Positions 18,847 through 27,839 of a DNA stretch of 64,000 nt are shown here, piece after piece (within the stretch, counting starts at the first letter, position 1; each line of letters starts with the position of its first letter). The translations under genes and the position numbers were made by a program. A model generated the notes under the pieces. The model had not been told where the DNA came from. It saw nothing but the letters and a program-made list of their open reading frames with translations, and did not search any database. The stretch lies in contig CAJWBY010000001.1 of NCBI GenBank assembly GCA_913020705.1, positions 44,900 to 108,899 of the forward strand, written 5' to 3'. Source of the stretch: an uncultured Colwellia sp. (GTDB lineage: Bacteria; Pseudomonadota; Gammaproteobacteria; Enterobacterales; Alteromonadaceae).

Positions 18847-19119
18847 TCATTGTAAAGTTACAGTAAAAAGGATTGAAGGTTCAGGATTGGCAATATCACC
18901 ATTCAAAAATACTTCTGTACCAAAGTTCATTTCATTTAGTTGCTGCCTGATAAGGTATTTATTTTTTTCGTCACAGATAATCTTAATAGGTAAGTCAGAT
19001 ACTTCTGATAGTTTTGTAAGTGTTTTTTGTAATAAATGTAAAACATTTCCAACATTATTAACTTTAATGGCTGTGCATTCTACATCTATTGTATTTAATT
19101 GCTTTGACGATAGGTTCAT
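18847..19119 (-). CDS. Small protein of unknown function, 90 residues
   Basis: I do not recognise this protein. It has no signal peptide or membrane helix. Its alternating pattern (LPIKIICDEKNKYLIRQQL, then TEVFLNGDI and SILFTVTL) suggests a small alpha/beta fold, somewhat like an anti-sigma-antagonist or STAS-type domain, but no motif proves this. AGGA lies eight bases before the ATG, so it is likely a real gene. An open frame on the plus strand (18887-19135) is its shadow. The next gene upstream, divergent, is a PAS-GGDEF gene. Confidence 0.6.
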   Translation of the reverse strand: MNLSSKQLNTIDVECTAIKVNNVGNVLHLLQKTLTKLSEVSDLPIKIICDEKNKYLIRQQLNEMNFGTEVFLNGDIANPEPSILFTVTLQ

Positions 19120-19243
19120 AACAAATTTCCTTTAATGATGTCTATTCACTATGAAGCATAATCCGTACCACTCATCCAATAAACTTTCACTTTAGAATCA
19201 ATCGGTTAAATTAGAAAAGCACAAACCTTTATATTGTAATTTC

Positions 19244-19276
19244 TACATTGCAAATTATGATGCAATTTGCAATGTA
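19244..19276. promoter_or_regulatory. 13-bp inverted repeat, operator-like
   Basis: TACATTGCAAATT (19244-19256) and AATTTGCAATGTA (19264-19276) are perfect inverted copies around a 7-base spacer. The site lies in the 309-base gap between the small minus-strand gene and the PAS-GGDEF gene. It has no T tract, so an operator is more likely than a terminator. Confidence 0.5.
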
Positions 19277-19428
19277 AACAATAATGGATTAAATGCTACC
19301 TTCTCAATAAATTAACAATACCGCAGCTGATGAACTACGATTACATGTAACGGAAAATTTTTAATCATATATTTATAAATCATTAAGTCCGAACAACACT
19401 ATATATGATTTAAATTAAAAGGATAAAC

Positions 19429-20339
19429 ATGGAAAGTTCATATGACTTTTTAAGACATGTTCTTGATTCAATAACTGAGCACATAGTCGTTATAGATGAA
19501 AAAGGTAAGATTCAATTTGTAAATAAAAGTTGGTCATCCTTTGGAGAAAATAATGAATGTATGATGGCCAGTGATTGGAGTAATGTAAATTATCTAGATG
19601 AATGTGATAAAGCTTCCGCTATGGGAGATGACTTTGGCTCAGAGGCAGCGAGTGGGATTAGGAGTGTAATTGAGCAGCGCAACCAGTTTTTTATTTAGAG
19701 TATCATTGCCATGACCCAGAAGAAAAACGATGGTTTATGATGCGCGTATCTCCTTTTAGTATTGAAAAAGGCAATTATTATGTAATATCACATCAGAATA
19801 TAACAGAAAGAAAATTAGCTGAAGAAGTAGCAATAAACTTATCAAAAATGGATGGTTTAACTAACATTCCTAACCGTCGAACATTTGATGAATTCCTTCA
19901 TACTGAGTGGAAAAGATGCGTAAGACTTAAAAAAACCATTTGCCTCGCCATAATCGACTTAGACCATTTCAAGTTATTAAATGATACTTACGGCCATCAA
20001 TCGGGTGATGAATGCTTGACGCGTATTGGTCAATTGCTGAAAGAATTTACCAGTAGACCAAGTGATATTTGTGCAAGGTACGGTGGAGAAGAATTTGCGC
20101 TTGTGTGGAGTGATACATCGCTCAAACAAGCTGAACTGTTATCAGTAAAACTACTCAAAAAAATTGAGGATCTTCATATAAATAATAAAAATTCCCCTGT
20201 TAAACAGTATTTAACAGCCAGTATTGGTGTAACTGAAATGAAACCTACTAGAAACAGTCATGAAAAAGAGTTAATCAGTAGAGCGGATAGCATGCTTTAT
20301 CAAGCAAAAGACAGAGGAAGAAATCGGGTTGAGAGTTAG
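19429..20339 (+). pseudogene. PAS-GGDEF diguanylate cyclase interrupted by a frameshift in a T6 run
   Basis: Two adjacent frames together make one PAS-GGDEF protein of about 300 residues. The first (19429-19698) holds the PAS start, HIVVIDEKGKIQFVNKSW, and stops just after TTTTTT (19687-19692). In the -1 frame, FYLEYHCHDPEEKRWFMMRV follows directly and reads on through a GGDEF domain with RYGGEEF and an intact I-site RPSD. One extra T, or -1 slippage at the run, restores the whole protein. It may be a recent null allele, a homopolymer sequencing error, or a slippage-controlled gene. The second frame alone could give a GGDEF-only protein from the ATG at 19737. Confidence 0.75.
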
Positions 20340-20423
20340 TTTGAGTTTGATGACACTCTTTTCACATCAACTTGTCGATAAATGAGTGATACCAGTGCCT
20401 TCAATATAAATATAGTTAACATG

Positions 20424-20450
20424 ATTAAACGCCCAAACTGGGCGTTTAAT
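20424..20450. terminator. Bidirectional terminator between convergent genes
   Basis: ATTAAACGCCC and GGGCGTTTAAT pair perfectly around a 5-base loop, between the PAS-GGDEF gene and the lipoprotein gene. Confidence 0.7.
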
Positions 20451-20520
20451 TATGAATGGATAAATAAATGTTGTGGCGTTTTTAAATTAATTACTGCCCA
20501 AATTAATTTATATACCGCCA

Positions 20521-21054
20521 TTAATTTACCTCAAATTTTCTTACATCGTTACTATCAAGATCATTTTCCCATATTTCATATCTTGGGTTTTTCGTGTCAT
20601 CTAAATACCATATGGCCATCACTAAACGATTTTGATCATTTGCCACCATTAATTTACCTTTATAGTCGCTATCAACAGAAGTACGTAACAAACAGCTATC
20701 ATAACTCACTTTAATACCATTTTGGCCTTCAGTAAATTCAGTGCATACTGATAAATAAGCACTTCGACTATTCTGGTTTTGGTAACTTACTGTTAACTCA
20801 TATTCCGGATCAAGCATAAACGATTTGGCAGCAATAAGTTCAGCTGTTGTATCATAAATAGCATCAGGATCTGGCTGTTGTTCAGGCTCTACTACAACCA
20901 CTTCAGTAGGAGTTTCTACTACCGTTACGGCAACTTCTTCAACTACTGCAGCAGGAGCTGGAGCTGGTTCAGGAGCGGAATCAGAACCCCCGCCTCCACA
21001 TGCCACCATTAATAAACTCATCATAGATACTAGGGTTATGTTAGTTAGTTTCAT
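20521..21054 (-). CDS. Small lipoprotein downstream of the LruC protein
   Basis: A 177-residue protein. The signal MKLTNITLVSMMSLLMVAC ends in a lipobox (Cys19) followed by GGGGSDS, typical of a flexible tether. A Pro/Ala/Val/Glu-rich linker (about 25-60) leads to an unrecognised C-terminal domain with two cysteines (in LSVCTE and DSCLL). An ATG 16 codons upstream also exists, but the ribosome site AAGGA, seven bases before the ATG at 21054, overlaps the stop codon of the LruC gene. The two genes are therefore coupled, and the lipoprotein may help anchor or export the LruC protein (inference). Confidence 0.75.
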   Translation of the reverse strand: MKLTNITLVSMMSLLMVACGGGGSDSAPEPAPAPAAVVEEVAVTVVETPTEVVVVEPEQQPDPDAIYDTTAELIAAKSFMLDPEYELTVSYQNQNSRSAYLSVCTEFTEGQNGIKVSYDSCLLRTSVDSDYKGKLMVANDQNRLVMAIWYLDDTKNPRYEIWENDLDSNDVRKFEVN

Positions 21055-21064
21055 GATCTTATCC

Positions 21065-23172
21065 TTATTGTTTAAATACGTTGTTAGGTGCACTTTTTTC
21101 AACGGTAAACCAATCTACATTGAGTTCACCCGATGAAGTAACGAAACTATGAAAGTTTGGGTAAGCATACTTAATATCCATATACTCTAAAGGGTGTTTC
21201 CACTCGTAAGGAATATTGATAGCCCATGGCATACCGTTTTCGTTAATAAAGTACTCGCCATTAGTAGCATTAGAAGCATCATCGCCACGGCCAAGGAAGT
21301 TTGCTTGAAAAGCTTCTGTTGGTGCTTGGTTTTTCAGATGTATTTCGTACCTTCTGCCTGGTGCTTCACCAAATACATAACTCCTTTCATGTCCTTCAGA
21401 GGCGAAAATGAAAGGGTCATAAGGAAAATCAGCAACATCAACTTTATTTACATTGGCTTCCATGGGGATTTCTAAAGAAAACGTCATTTGAATGTTCGAA
21501 CCACAACCAGATTCGGTGCGATAGAACTTGCAGTTTTCACCTGCTGTAACGAAGTCCCATAAATCATTACCTATTATAAATATCGCTTCATCGGTATCCG
21601 CTTCCAGTGGGCTAACGCTTTGTTCAACTCCATTTATTTTAAAACTTAACCGTCCAGTATCTACTTGGCTGCGGAGTAACCCTGGTAGCCTAAATGCAAA
21701 ACCATTATGGTACGATGCTCCTATAGCAACAACTTCACCCTCTATTTTTACACGCATTAACGTGCCTGATACGTCATAAGACGAAAGACGATAGTGAACA
21801 ACTAAATCATTCATATCGTAATCCCCCACGAGTGGCCAATTATCTTCAAAAGCTAAGGTAGCCCAGGTGTCTGAAGATGGGTAATGCATAGCTGTCACGT
21901 TTTGCTCTGCAATATCAATAGGATAATCTTCTACTTCACCATCAGACACACCGCCGATAGGAGTTAAATTTTGTTCTGAACTCAATCTAAATCGTGTCCA
22001 CGTTGCGCCAGTTTCTGCCCAAGTAGGAATATCGTAAGCAACAACATTACTTCCCGAAGTCACGGCCTCTGCCGTTATAATTTGCTCATCAGCATCAAAC
22101 TCTCCGTCTTTATCAGAGTCTACCCACGCGTTTACAAAACCGCCACCCGAAGAAGTAATATCAACAATAGCTGTTTTACCTGCCTCGACACCTGTTACGA
22201 ATTGAATACCATCATTGTCGTTTACTTCTGTACCATTATCAGCATAAGCATTAGGTTCGCTTGTTACAGCTTCACCCAAAAATAAAGTTCCTTCACCAAC
22301 ATCATGTCGAGCACCATTATTATTAATACTTGAGCCGTAGGAGTCAGGTGCATCACCAAAGTCTGTTGTTGGAGATTCTTGAGAAATAATAGGAGCAAGC
22401 GCACAGCGTGCACCATCGTTATTACTAGAAGATGGGCCATAGGCAAAAAATTCTGCAACGGGATAATCCCAATTGGTATTCACTCGAAAAATATTACCGT
22501 CGCTATTTCGGCTTATATATAAATTACCTGTAACGTCAAAATAAACAGCACCAAATACGCCAGCTTCACCCACATTACTAAGCTTTACAGAGGTTCCCGC
22601 TTGAACATTAATCTTCCAAAGGTTACCCCAACGATCAACCGCATAAGCAAAGCCGTTATCAGGATGAAAAGCAAAATCATAAATTGCGTGATTAAGTGTT
22701 GAGCCATTAACAACCTTCTCCATTTGTAAATAATCACTTGTCGTTTCGTCTAATGAAACGCGATATAAGCCGTAACTGCCTCCTGGGCGGTATAAGTAAT
22801 AGGCATTTTCATTAACAGATATATCGCCTACATAAAAACCTTTATCAGGGAGATTCGACAGTGATATTGGGGCAACTTGGAAATCTGAACCAATACGTAC
22901 AATAGTGCCGTAATAATAGTTAAACGCGTATAAATAACGATCATGCACACTAAATGCTAATGCATTCATTTTTTCTTGGTTCCAATCAAGCGGTGAGGAT
23001 TTTTCGTAAAACCCTGTTGCTAACTGAACACTATATAAATTGGCTATTTTGTCTTGAATCAAAAATGCTTCTGCGGGGCACTCTGTAAAAGATTCTGCGT
23101 GTAAATTAATACTACTAATACCTACTGCAAGAACAATACTGTTAACTATTTTTTTCTGGCTGAATTTAACAT
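21065..23172 (-). CDS. Secreted LruC-domain/GEVED protein with frameshift after the signal peptide
   Basis: The main frame (up to 23062) encodes an N-terminal beta-propeller-like region, a GEVED domain (DFGDAPDSYGSS...DSDKDGEFDADE...GEVEDYPID) and a C-terminal LruC domain (FEDNWPLVGDYDMNDLVVHY). It lacks a standard start. Upstream, an ATG at 23172 with the strong ribosome site GAGGTG begins MLNSARKK and stops at TAG (23146). Reading -1 at the A7 run (23149-23155 as T on the plus strand) joins it to IVNSIVLAVGISSINLHAES, a perfect Sec signal peptide. The run is A-AAA-AAA in frame, an ideal -1 slippery heptamer. The full protein would have about 702 residues and be exported. Otherwise the gene is broken, or one A is missing from the sequence. 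Confidence 0.8.
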
Positions 23173-23479
23173 AGTGAATTTCACCTCAACATAAAATTAA
23201 TTATTAATGTTTAGATAGCAAAAAACGCACCAAGATAAATACATATATTTTTCAACATCTTAAATTAAAACGAAAAATTTAAGCAGAAATGGATTCGCGT
23301 TCTAAAAATGCAAGATGCAAAATAAAACACGCAAAATGAAAATTTATTATGAGGCTATGAATAGTTTTGTCTTTTGACATGATTAACTCAAAATAATACT
23401 GTCAGCATGCCAATGTATATGTGAGATACATGAAGTATCGATGAAGTTGTTAGAATGTGTTTATAGAAAATTACGTTAT
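23173..23479. other. Gene-free stretch upstream of the LruC gene
   Basis: AT-rich region of about 307 bases holding the ribosome site of the LruC gene and, presumably, its promoter. No repeat or RNA structure stands out. Confidence 0.4.
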
Positions 23480-24277
23480 TTAATAATCTTGCTGTGCTAT
23501 AAACTCAAGAGAATATTGATTAAAAACATCTGGATTTTCAACATTACACACGTGACCACATTTATGAATGGTATGTAATAAACTATTTTTGTGTTTGTTC
23601 ACCATTTCTTTCACGGGTCCCAAAAACATATGGTCTTCTTTTCCCATGATATAGAGAATAGGTATATCGATCTCTTTCTCTTTGAAGTAACGCATCAAGG
23701 GATTAACATCCATCGCCAATTTAAACCAACGAATAAATTCTTTCTGACATAAACGTTTAGCTTCACGAACAAACAAATGTCGAGACTCTTTATGACGCTT
23801 TCTCGGCATCATGATAAAAGCAAATAAGCGGTATAACCACATATAGGGTAAACAGTGTTTAAAGAAATTACCTAAATAAACCAAAATATTGCTGCGAGCA
23901 TTGAAGCGAGTGATGGCGCCACCTAAAACCATACTTGAAACATATTCGGGTGCAATTTCTGCGATGTTGCGAATAATAATAGTGCCCAAAGAGATACCAA
24001 CAAAATGCGCACAAGCAATATTGTTATGATCTAATACATCAATAATATCTTTAGAAACATGATTAAAAGAGTAATTACTATCAACAAAAGTTTTAACGAG
24101 GTGAGTTGATTTTCCATGTCCACGAAGATCGAGTAATAGTACATTGTATTCTTTTTGATAGGCTCTTATCTGGCGAAACCAGATAGCCGAACTACCACCA
24201 GCCCCATGGACAAAAACAACCCATACTTTGCTGGTCTTATGTGGATATATCGTATGAAAAAGAATTGGTTTACTCAT
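23480..24277 (-). CDS. Alpha/beta-fold hydrolase
   Basis: A 265-residue cytoplasmic hydrolase. The oxyanion motif is FVHGAGGSS, the nucleophile elbow is VGISLGT (Ser in GxSxG), the acidic residue is in IMGKEDHMF, and the catalytic His is in KCGHVCNVE. The RGHGKS segment is typical of the family. The substrate is unknown; esters, lactones or thioesters are possible. It diverges from HMG-CoA reductase across a 346-base region, which may hint at joint control, but nothing proves a shared pathway. Confidence 0.85.
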   Translation of the reverse strand: MSKPILFHTIYPHKTSKVWVVFVHGAGGSSAIWFRQIRAYQKEYNVLLLDLRGHGKSTHLVKTFVDSNYSFNHVSKDIIDVLDHNNIACAHFVGISLGTIIIRNIAEIAPEYVSSMVLGGAITRFNARSNILVYLGNFFKHCLPYMWLYRLFAFIMMPRKRHKESRHLFVREAKRLCQKEFIRWFKLAMDVNPLMRYFKEKEIDIPILYIMGKEDHMFLGPVKEMVNKHKNSLLHTIHKCGHVCNVENPDVFNQYSLEFIAQQDY

Positions 24278-24623
24278 TTCCTAAAGCTACCTGTTACACC
24301 TAGTTGTTCAATTTAATATTAACTAGTATAACTAAATTTGAAGCAAACCTCCGAATAACTTCTCTTAACACCGCACTTTTAAATCAAATTGAATGATTAA
24401 TATGAATATTTTATAAAAAATTACACGTTTGTTAGAAAAATAGCTTGGTCAATTACTTAAATATCCTGTTCAGCCGATAAAATAAACAACCTTTTGCTAA
24501 CTTATCTATAACTGCTTGCTAAGCCCCTTGCAGAAACGATAGAATTAACACTGATTATTCCGCTTTAGGGTCATCTTGAAACCGACACAAAGACCTTCCC
24601 GCAAATTTATTACTGGTTAACAG
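24278..24623. other. Gene-free divergent promoter region
   Basis: Intergenic region between the hydrolase and HMG-CoA reductase genes. It is AT-rich. I see no convincing operator, repeat or riboswitch. Confidence 0.4.
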
Positions 24624-25895
24624 ATGATTACAGACGTAAATAAAAATAAACATTTTTCAGATGATCTATTTAAAGATAGAACACCCCAAGACTTACTCAA
24701 TGAATTGTCACCTGATAGTGAAAGTTCTTACATCAGATTTCCTAATGGTAGTGACTGCACGTTAAGCGCGATAGATAAGCGATGGCAGCATTTATCTGAA
24801 GTTAACAAAGCAAACATAACGCATGCTTCAAGTTTATATTCTGGCGAAGACTTAAATGAGTATGCATCTAATATCGAAAATTGTATTGGTACGGTTAAAG
24901 TCCCTGTTGGCATTGCTGGGCCGATAAGAGTCAACGGTACTTATGCTAAAGGTGATTTTTTATTACCTATGGCAACTACTGAAGCGGCTCTGGTAGCGAG
25001 TTATCATCGAGGTTCTGTACTTATTTCTAAGGCTGGCGGCTGTTCTGCAATGCTAATGTCTGAAGGAGTTACTCGTTCACCAGCCTTTGCTTTTGATACG
25101 ATTGCTAACTTGGCAATTTTTTCCCATTGGGTAATTCTCAATAAAGATAAACTCAGCGATGTTGCTAAACAAACTAGCAATTATTGTCGCATGATCGATA
25201 TTCGCATTGCCGCAGAGGGAAATCATTTATATTTATTATGCGATTTCACTACAGGTGATGCAGCAGGTCAGAATATGGTAACGATAGCGACACAAGCTAT
25301 TTGTGAATATATTATCGCCAATACACCTGTTCAACCTAAATTTTGGTTTGTTGAAGCTAATTGTTCTGGTGATAAAAAATCAACAGCGCAATCTTATACC
25401 AATGTTCGTGGTAAAAAAGTCTCTGTTGAAGTAAAAATATCAGAAAAATTGGTCAAGCGTTTTTTGCATACAACACCGCAACGCATGGTTGATTGTTGGC
25501 AAATGTCGGCTTTAGGTGGAGTTATAAGTGGAACTATGGGTGTGCAAGGACATTATGCTAATAGTCTTGCTGCTATGTTTATCGCTTGTGGACAGGACGC
25601 AGCTTGTGTAGCTGAAGCCGCAGTAGGTATTACACGTTTTGAAATATGCGACGATGGTGCTTTGTATTGTTGTGTCACTCTACCTAACTTAATTGTAGGG
25701 ACGGTTGGAGGAGGCACTAAGCTCCCTAGCCAAAAAGCTTGCTTAGAGCTAATGCAGTTACCAAAAGACAATCAAGCAAGGGCTTTTTCAGAAATTTGTG
25801 CCGCAGCGGCATTAGCGGGTGAAATATCTATTATTGGCTCACTTGCCGCTGGCGATTTCACTTCTGCCCATAAAAGCTTAGCCCGAGACAGATAA
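24624..25895 (+). CDS. hmgA: Hydroxymethylglutaryl-CoA reductase, class I-like
   Basis: HMG-CoA reductase makes mevalonate from HMG-CoA with two hydride transfers, usually from NADPH in class I enzymes. The catalytic set is visible: Glu85 in ENCIGTVKVPVGIAGP, Lys in NCSGDKKS, Asp in GQDAACV, and His416 in SAHKSLARDR close to the C-terminus. The cofactor motif is DAAGQNMV, and GTVGGGTKLPSQ follows. At 423 residues it is a complete catalytic domain without the membrane anchor of eukaryotes. No other mevalonate-pathway gene is in the window, and most gammaproteobacteria use the MEP route, so transfer into the lineage is likely. Confidence 0.93.
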   Translation: MITDVNKNKHFSDDLFKDRTPQDLLNELSPDSESSYIRFPNGSDCTLSAIDKRWQHLSEVNKANITHASSLYSGEDLNEYASNIENCIGTVKVPVGIAGPIRVNGTYAKGDFLLPMATTEAALVASYHRGSVLISKAGGCSAMLMSEGVTRSPAFAFDTIANLAIFSHWVILNKDKLSDVAKQTSNYCRMIDIRIAAEGNHLYLLCDFTTGDAAGQNMVTIATQAICEYIIANTPVQPKFWFVEANCSGDKKSTAQSYTNVRGKKVSVEVKISEKLVKRFLHTTPQRMVDCWQMSALGGVISGTMGVQGHYANSLAAMFIACGQDAACVAEAAVGITRFEICDDGALYCCVTLPNLIVGTVGGGTKLPSQKACLELMQLPKDNQARAFSEICAAAALAGEISIIGSLAAGDFTSAHKSLARDR

Positions 25896-25926
25896 GGTTC
25901 TCACTTACGTATACCTTATTTTAAAA

Positions 25927-25975
25927 GGCGCCATTGCCTTAGATATCAAGTAAAAATATCCAAGGCAATGGCGCC
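25927..25975. terminator. Long terminator hairpin between HMG-CoA reductase and the dienelactone hydrolase-like gene
   Basis: GGCGCCATTGCCTT (25927-25940) pairs with AAGGCAATGGCGCC (25962-25975), and GATAT/ATATC extends the stem inward. On the minus strand TTTT follows the stem, so it fits best as the end of the 26045-26935 transcript. Confidence 0.7.
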
Positions 25976-26044
25976 CTATCTAACCTATTTATATCAAGAT
26001 TTTACTCACTTTATAAATTACTTTAATTTTATAAAGTTCAGCGC

Positions 26045-26935
26045 TTAACTTAATTTTTCCTGAAAAAATTTCAGTGTCCGTCCCCATGCGAGTTCTGCAT
26101 TTTCTTTATCATAACGACCCGTAGAATCATTATGGAAGCCATGTTTTGCATTTTTATACATGTGCATTTCAAAGGATGCACCAGAATTTTTTAAGTCACT
26201 CTCATATTCAGGCCAAGATTTATTAACCCTTTCGTCAAGTTCACCAAGCTGAACAAGCAAAGAAGCCTTGATGTTTTGTCTTATTTCTTTTTTTGCAGGG
26301 GTACCATAAAAAGGAACGCCAGCTGATAATAAATCAGATTCAACCGCTGCCAAATAGTTAACGATGTAACCACCAAAACAAAAACCAACAGCCCCTAACT
26401 TGCCATTACTATTTTTATGACTTTTCAGATATTTTGCTGCTGCAACGAAATCTTGCTGAATTTTAGAACGATCCATTGTTCTCTGCATCTTTCTCCCTTC
26501 ATCATCGTTTCCTGGGTACCCTCCTAATGGAAACAATGCATCAGGAGCAAAAGCGATAAAGCCTGCTTTAGCTAATCGTCGTGCCACATCTTTAATATAC
26601 GGGTTAAGACCTCTGTTTTCATGAACAACCAAAACAACCGGCATATTATCGTTTGTAGGTATTGGGGTAACTAAATATCCATTACCTTTTCCATGCCCCG
26701 TTGGTGAATCAAAAGATTGATAAGTGGCTTTAATATCGTCATCGTTAAATGACACTTGTTCCGCTAAAGCATAATTTGGAAGTAGAGCCGATGTTAACAA
26801 CGTCATGGAATATCCAACAGCAACCAAGGTACCTAATTTTGCCATAAAAGTTCTTCTATCCATTCCTCCGTGAGCATAATCATCGTACCAATCAAATGCC
26901 TCTTGAGGTATATCCTGCTTTATTTCTTTTGACAT
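26045..26935 (-). CDS. Dienelactone hydrolase family protein, Tat-like leader
   Basis: A 296-residue alpha/beta hydrolase. The N-terminus GGMDRRTFMAKLG followed by a hydrophobic stretch (VAVGYSMTLLTSALL) looks like a Tat signal or anchor, so the mature domain should lie in the periplasm. The catalytic Cys is in VGFCFGGYIV, the acid near GELDERVN, and the His in NAKHGFHND. VHENRGLNPYIKDVARRLA is the family's N-terminal block. The usual cytoplasmic enzyme opens dienelactone rings; exported relatives have unknown substrates. It is a single-gene unit ended by the hairpin at 25927-25975. Confidence 0.85.
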   Translation of the reverse strand: MSKEIKQDIPQEAFDWYDDYAHGGMDRRTFMAKLGTLVAVGYSMTLLTSALLPNYALAEQVSFNDDDIKATYQSFDSPTGHGKGNGYLVTPIPTNDNMPVVLVVHENRGLNPYIKDVARRLAKAGFIAFAPDALFPLGGYPGNDDEGRKMQRTMDRSKIQQDFVAAAKYLKSHKNSNGKLGAVGFCFGGYIVNYLAAVESDLLSAGVPFYGTPAKKEIRQNIKASLLVQLGELDERVNKSWPEYESDLKNSGASFEMHMYKNAKHGFHNDSTGRYDKENAELAWGRTLKFFQEKLS

Positions 26936-27288
26936 ATTATTGTCTCACTGGTTAATAAATAAATTTTATGTGGCTCGATACAGACCTGTTTAAAATATAT
27001 TCATTTGAAATTTTTCGCAAATTAAATATCAAAATCAACCTGATATATTATCAATAACCGATCAGATTACTCTGCTTAATAGAACTAAACTGAAGGCGTA
27101 AAATCTTTGCGTTTATCATGCTCTTCGTTTATCGAAGATGCTGTTTTGCGAAAGCCTATAATATGGTTTAGAATAATTTTTCCCAGTAAAGTTAAATGTT
27201 CAATTAAAATAGCACTGATGCTTATTAATTTATTGAAATATGTAAACGATCGTTAAATATACAGTCAGAGTTGATAAAGGGAATGATG
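26936..27288. other. Gene-free stretch before the small plus-strand gene
   Basis: Contains a 10-bp palindrome AACGATCGTT (27245-27254) 35 bases before the start codon of the next gene, which could be an operator. Nothing else stands out. Confidence 0.35.
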
Positions 27289-27567
27289 ATGAAAAAGAAA
27301 ACGGTGAAAGATCTACTAAAAACACATGAGAAACTTGTCCACAGTGAAAATGTCACTGTTATTTCTCATGTGCAACGAGAGCAAGATGACTGGTTCATAA
27401 ATACAGTGATGATCAAAGGTTGCGATACTCCATTTAAATATAAACGAAAAAAAGTTTATAAGTCACTCAACAAACAGCAAGTAAATATGACTTATTACAC
27501 TAGTATTGAAACGATTGCCGGATTTGAAATAGAAGTCATGAATATTGTCAGAATAAAAGTCGCTTAA
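27289..27567 (+). CDS. Small protein of unknown function, 92 residues
   Basis: I do not recognise a named family. The protein is basic, has no signal or membrane helix, and contains the segments HEKLVHSENVTVISHVQREQDDWFINTVMI and FEIEVMNIVRIKV, which suggest a small beta-rich fold. Three ATG codons follow one another (27283, 27286, 27289); AAGGGA at 27277-27282 has the best spacing to the last. The clear ribosome site makes it a credible gene. Confidence 0.65.
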   Translation: MKKKTVKDLLKTHEKLVHSENVTVISHVQREQDDWFINTVMIKGCDTPFKYKRKKVYKSLNKQQVNMTYYTSIETIAGFEIEVMNIVRIKVA

Positions 27568-27839
27568 TTTATGAGCACTACCAAATATTTTCACTAATTT
27601 GCCCCTCTTTTAAATAACAAAATCATATATCAACATATAAAAATTTGTTATTTTCGATATAAAAACAATTTATTTTCCCTATATTCAGCTTAATTTCTAT
27701 TCAGCTCTTGACGAAAGCTTCGCCATCTTACATAAATAAGCTATCAGTAATAAATTTATTGATACATACGGACATTTATTCATAAAAATAATTAAACAAT
27801 AAATAAATGTAATTTTGGGGAGAGCAAGAGGATGTTTTT

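Noticed and set aside
20382..20714. Plus-strand open frame over the terminator and lipoprotein gene
   Set aside because: It runs through a terminator hairpin and opposite a well-supported lipoprotein gene.
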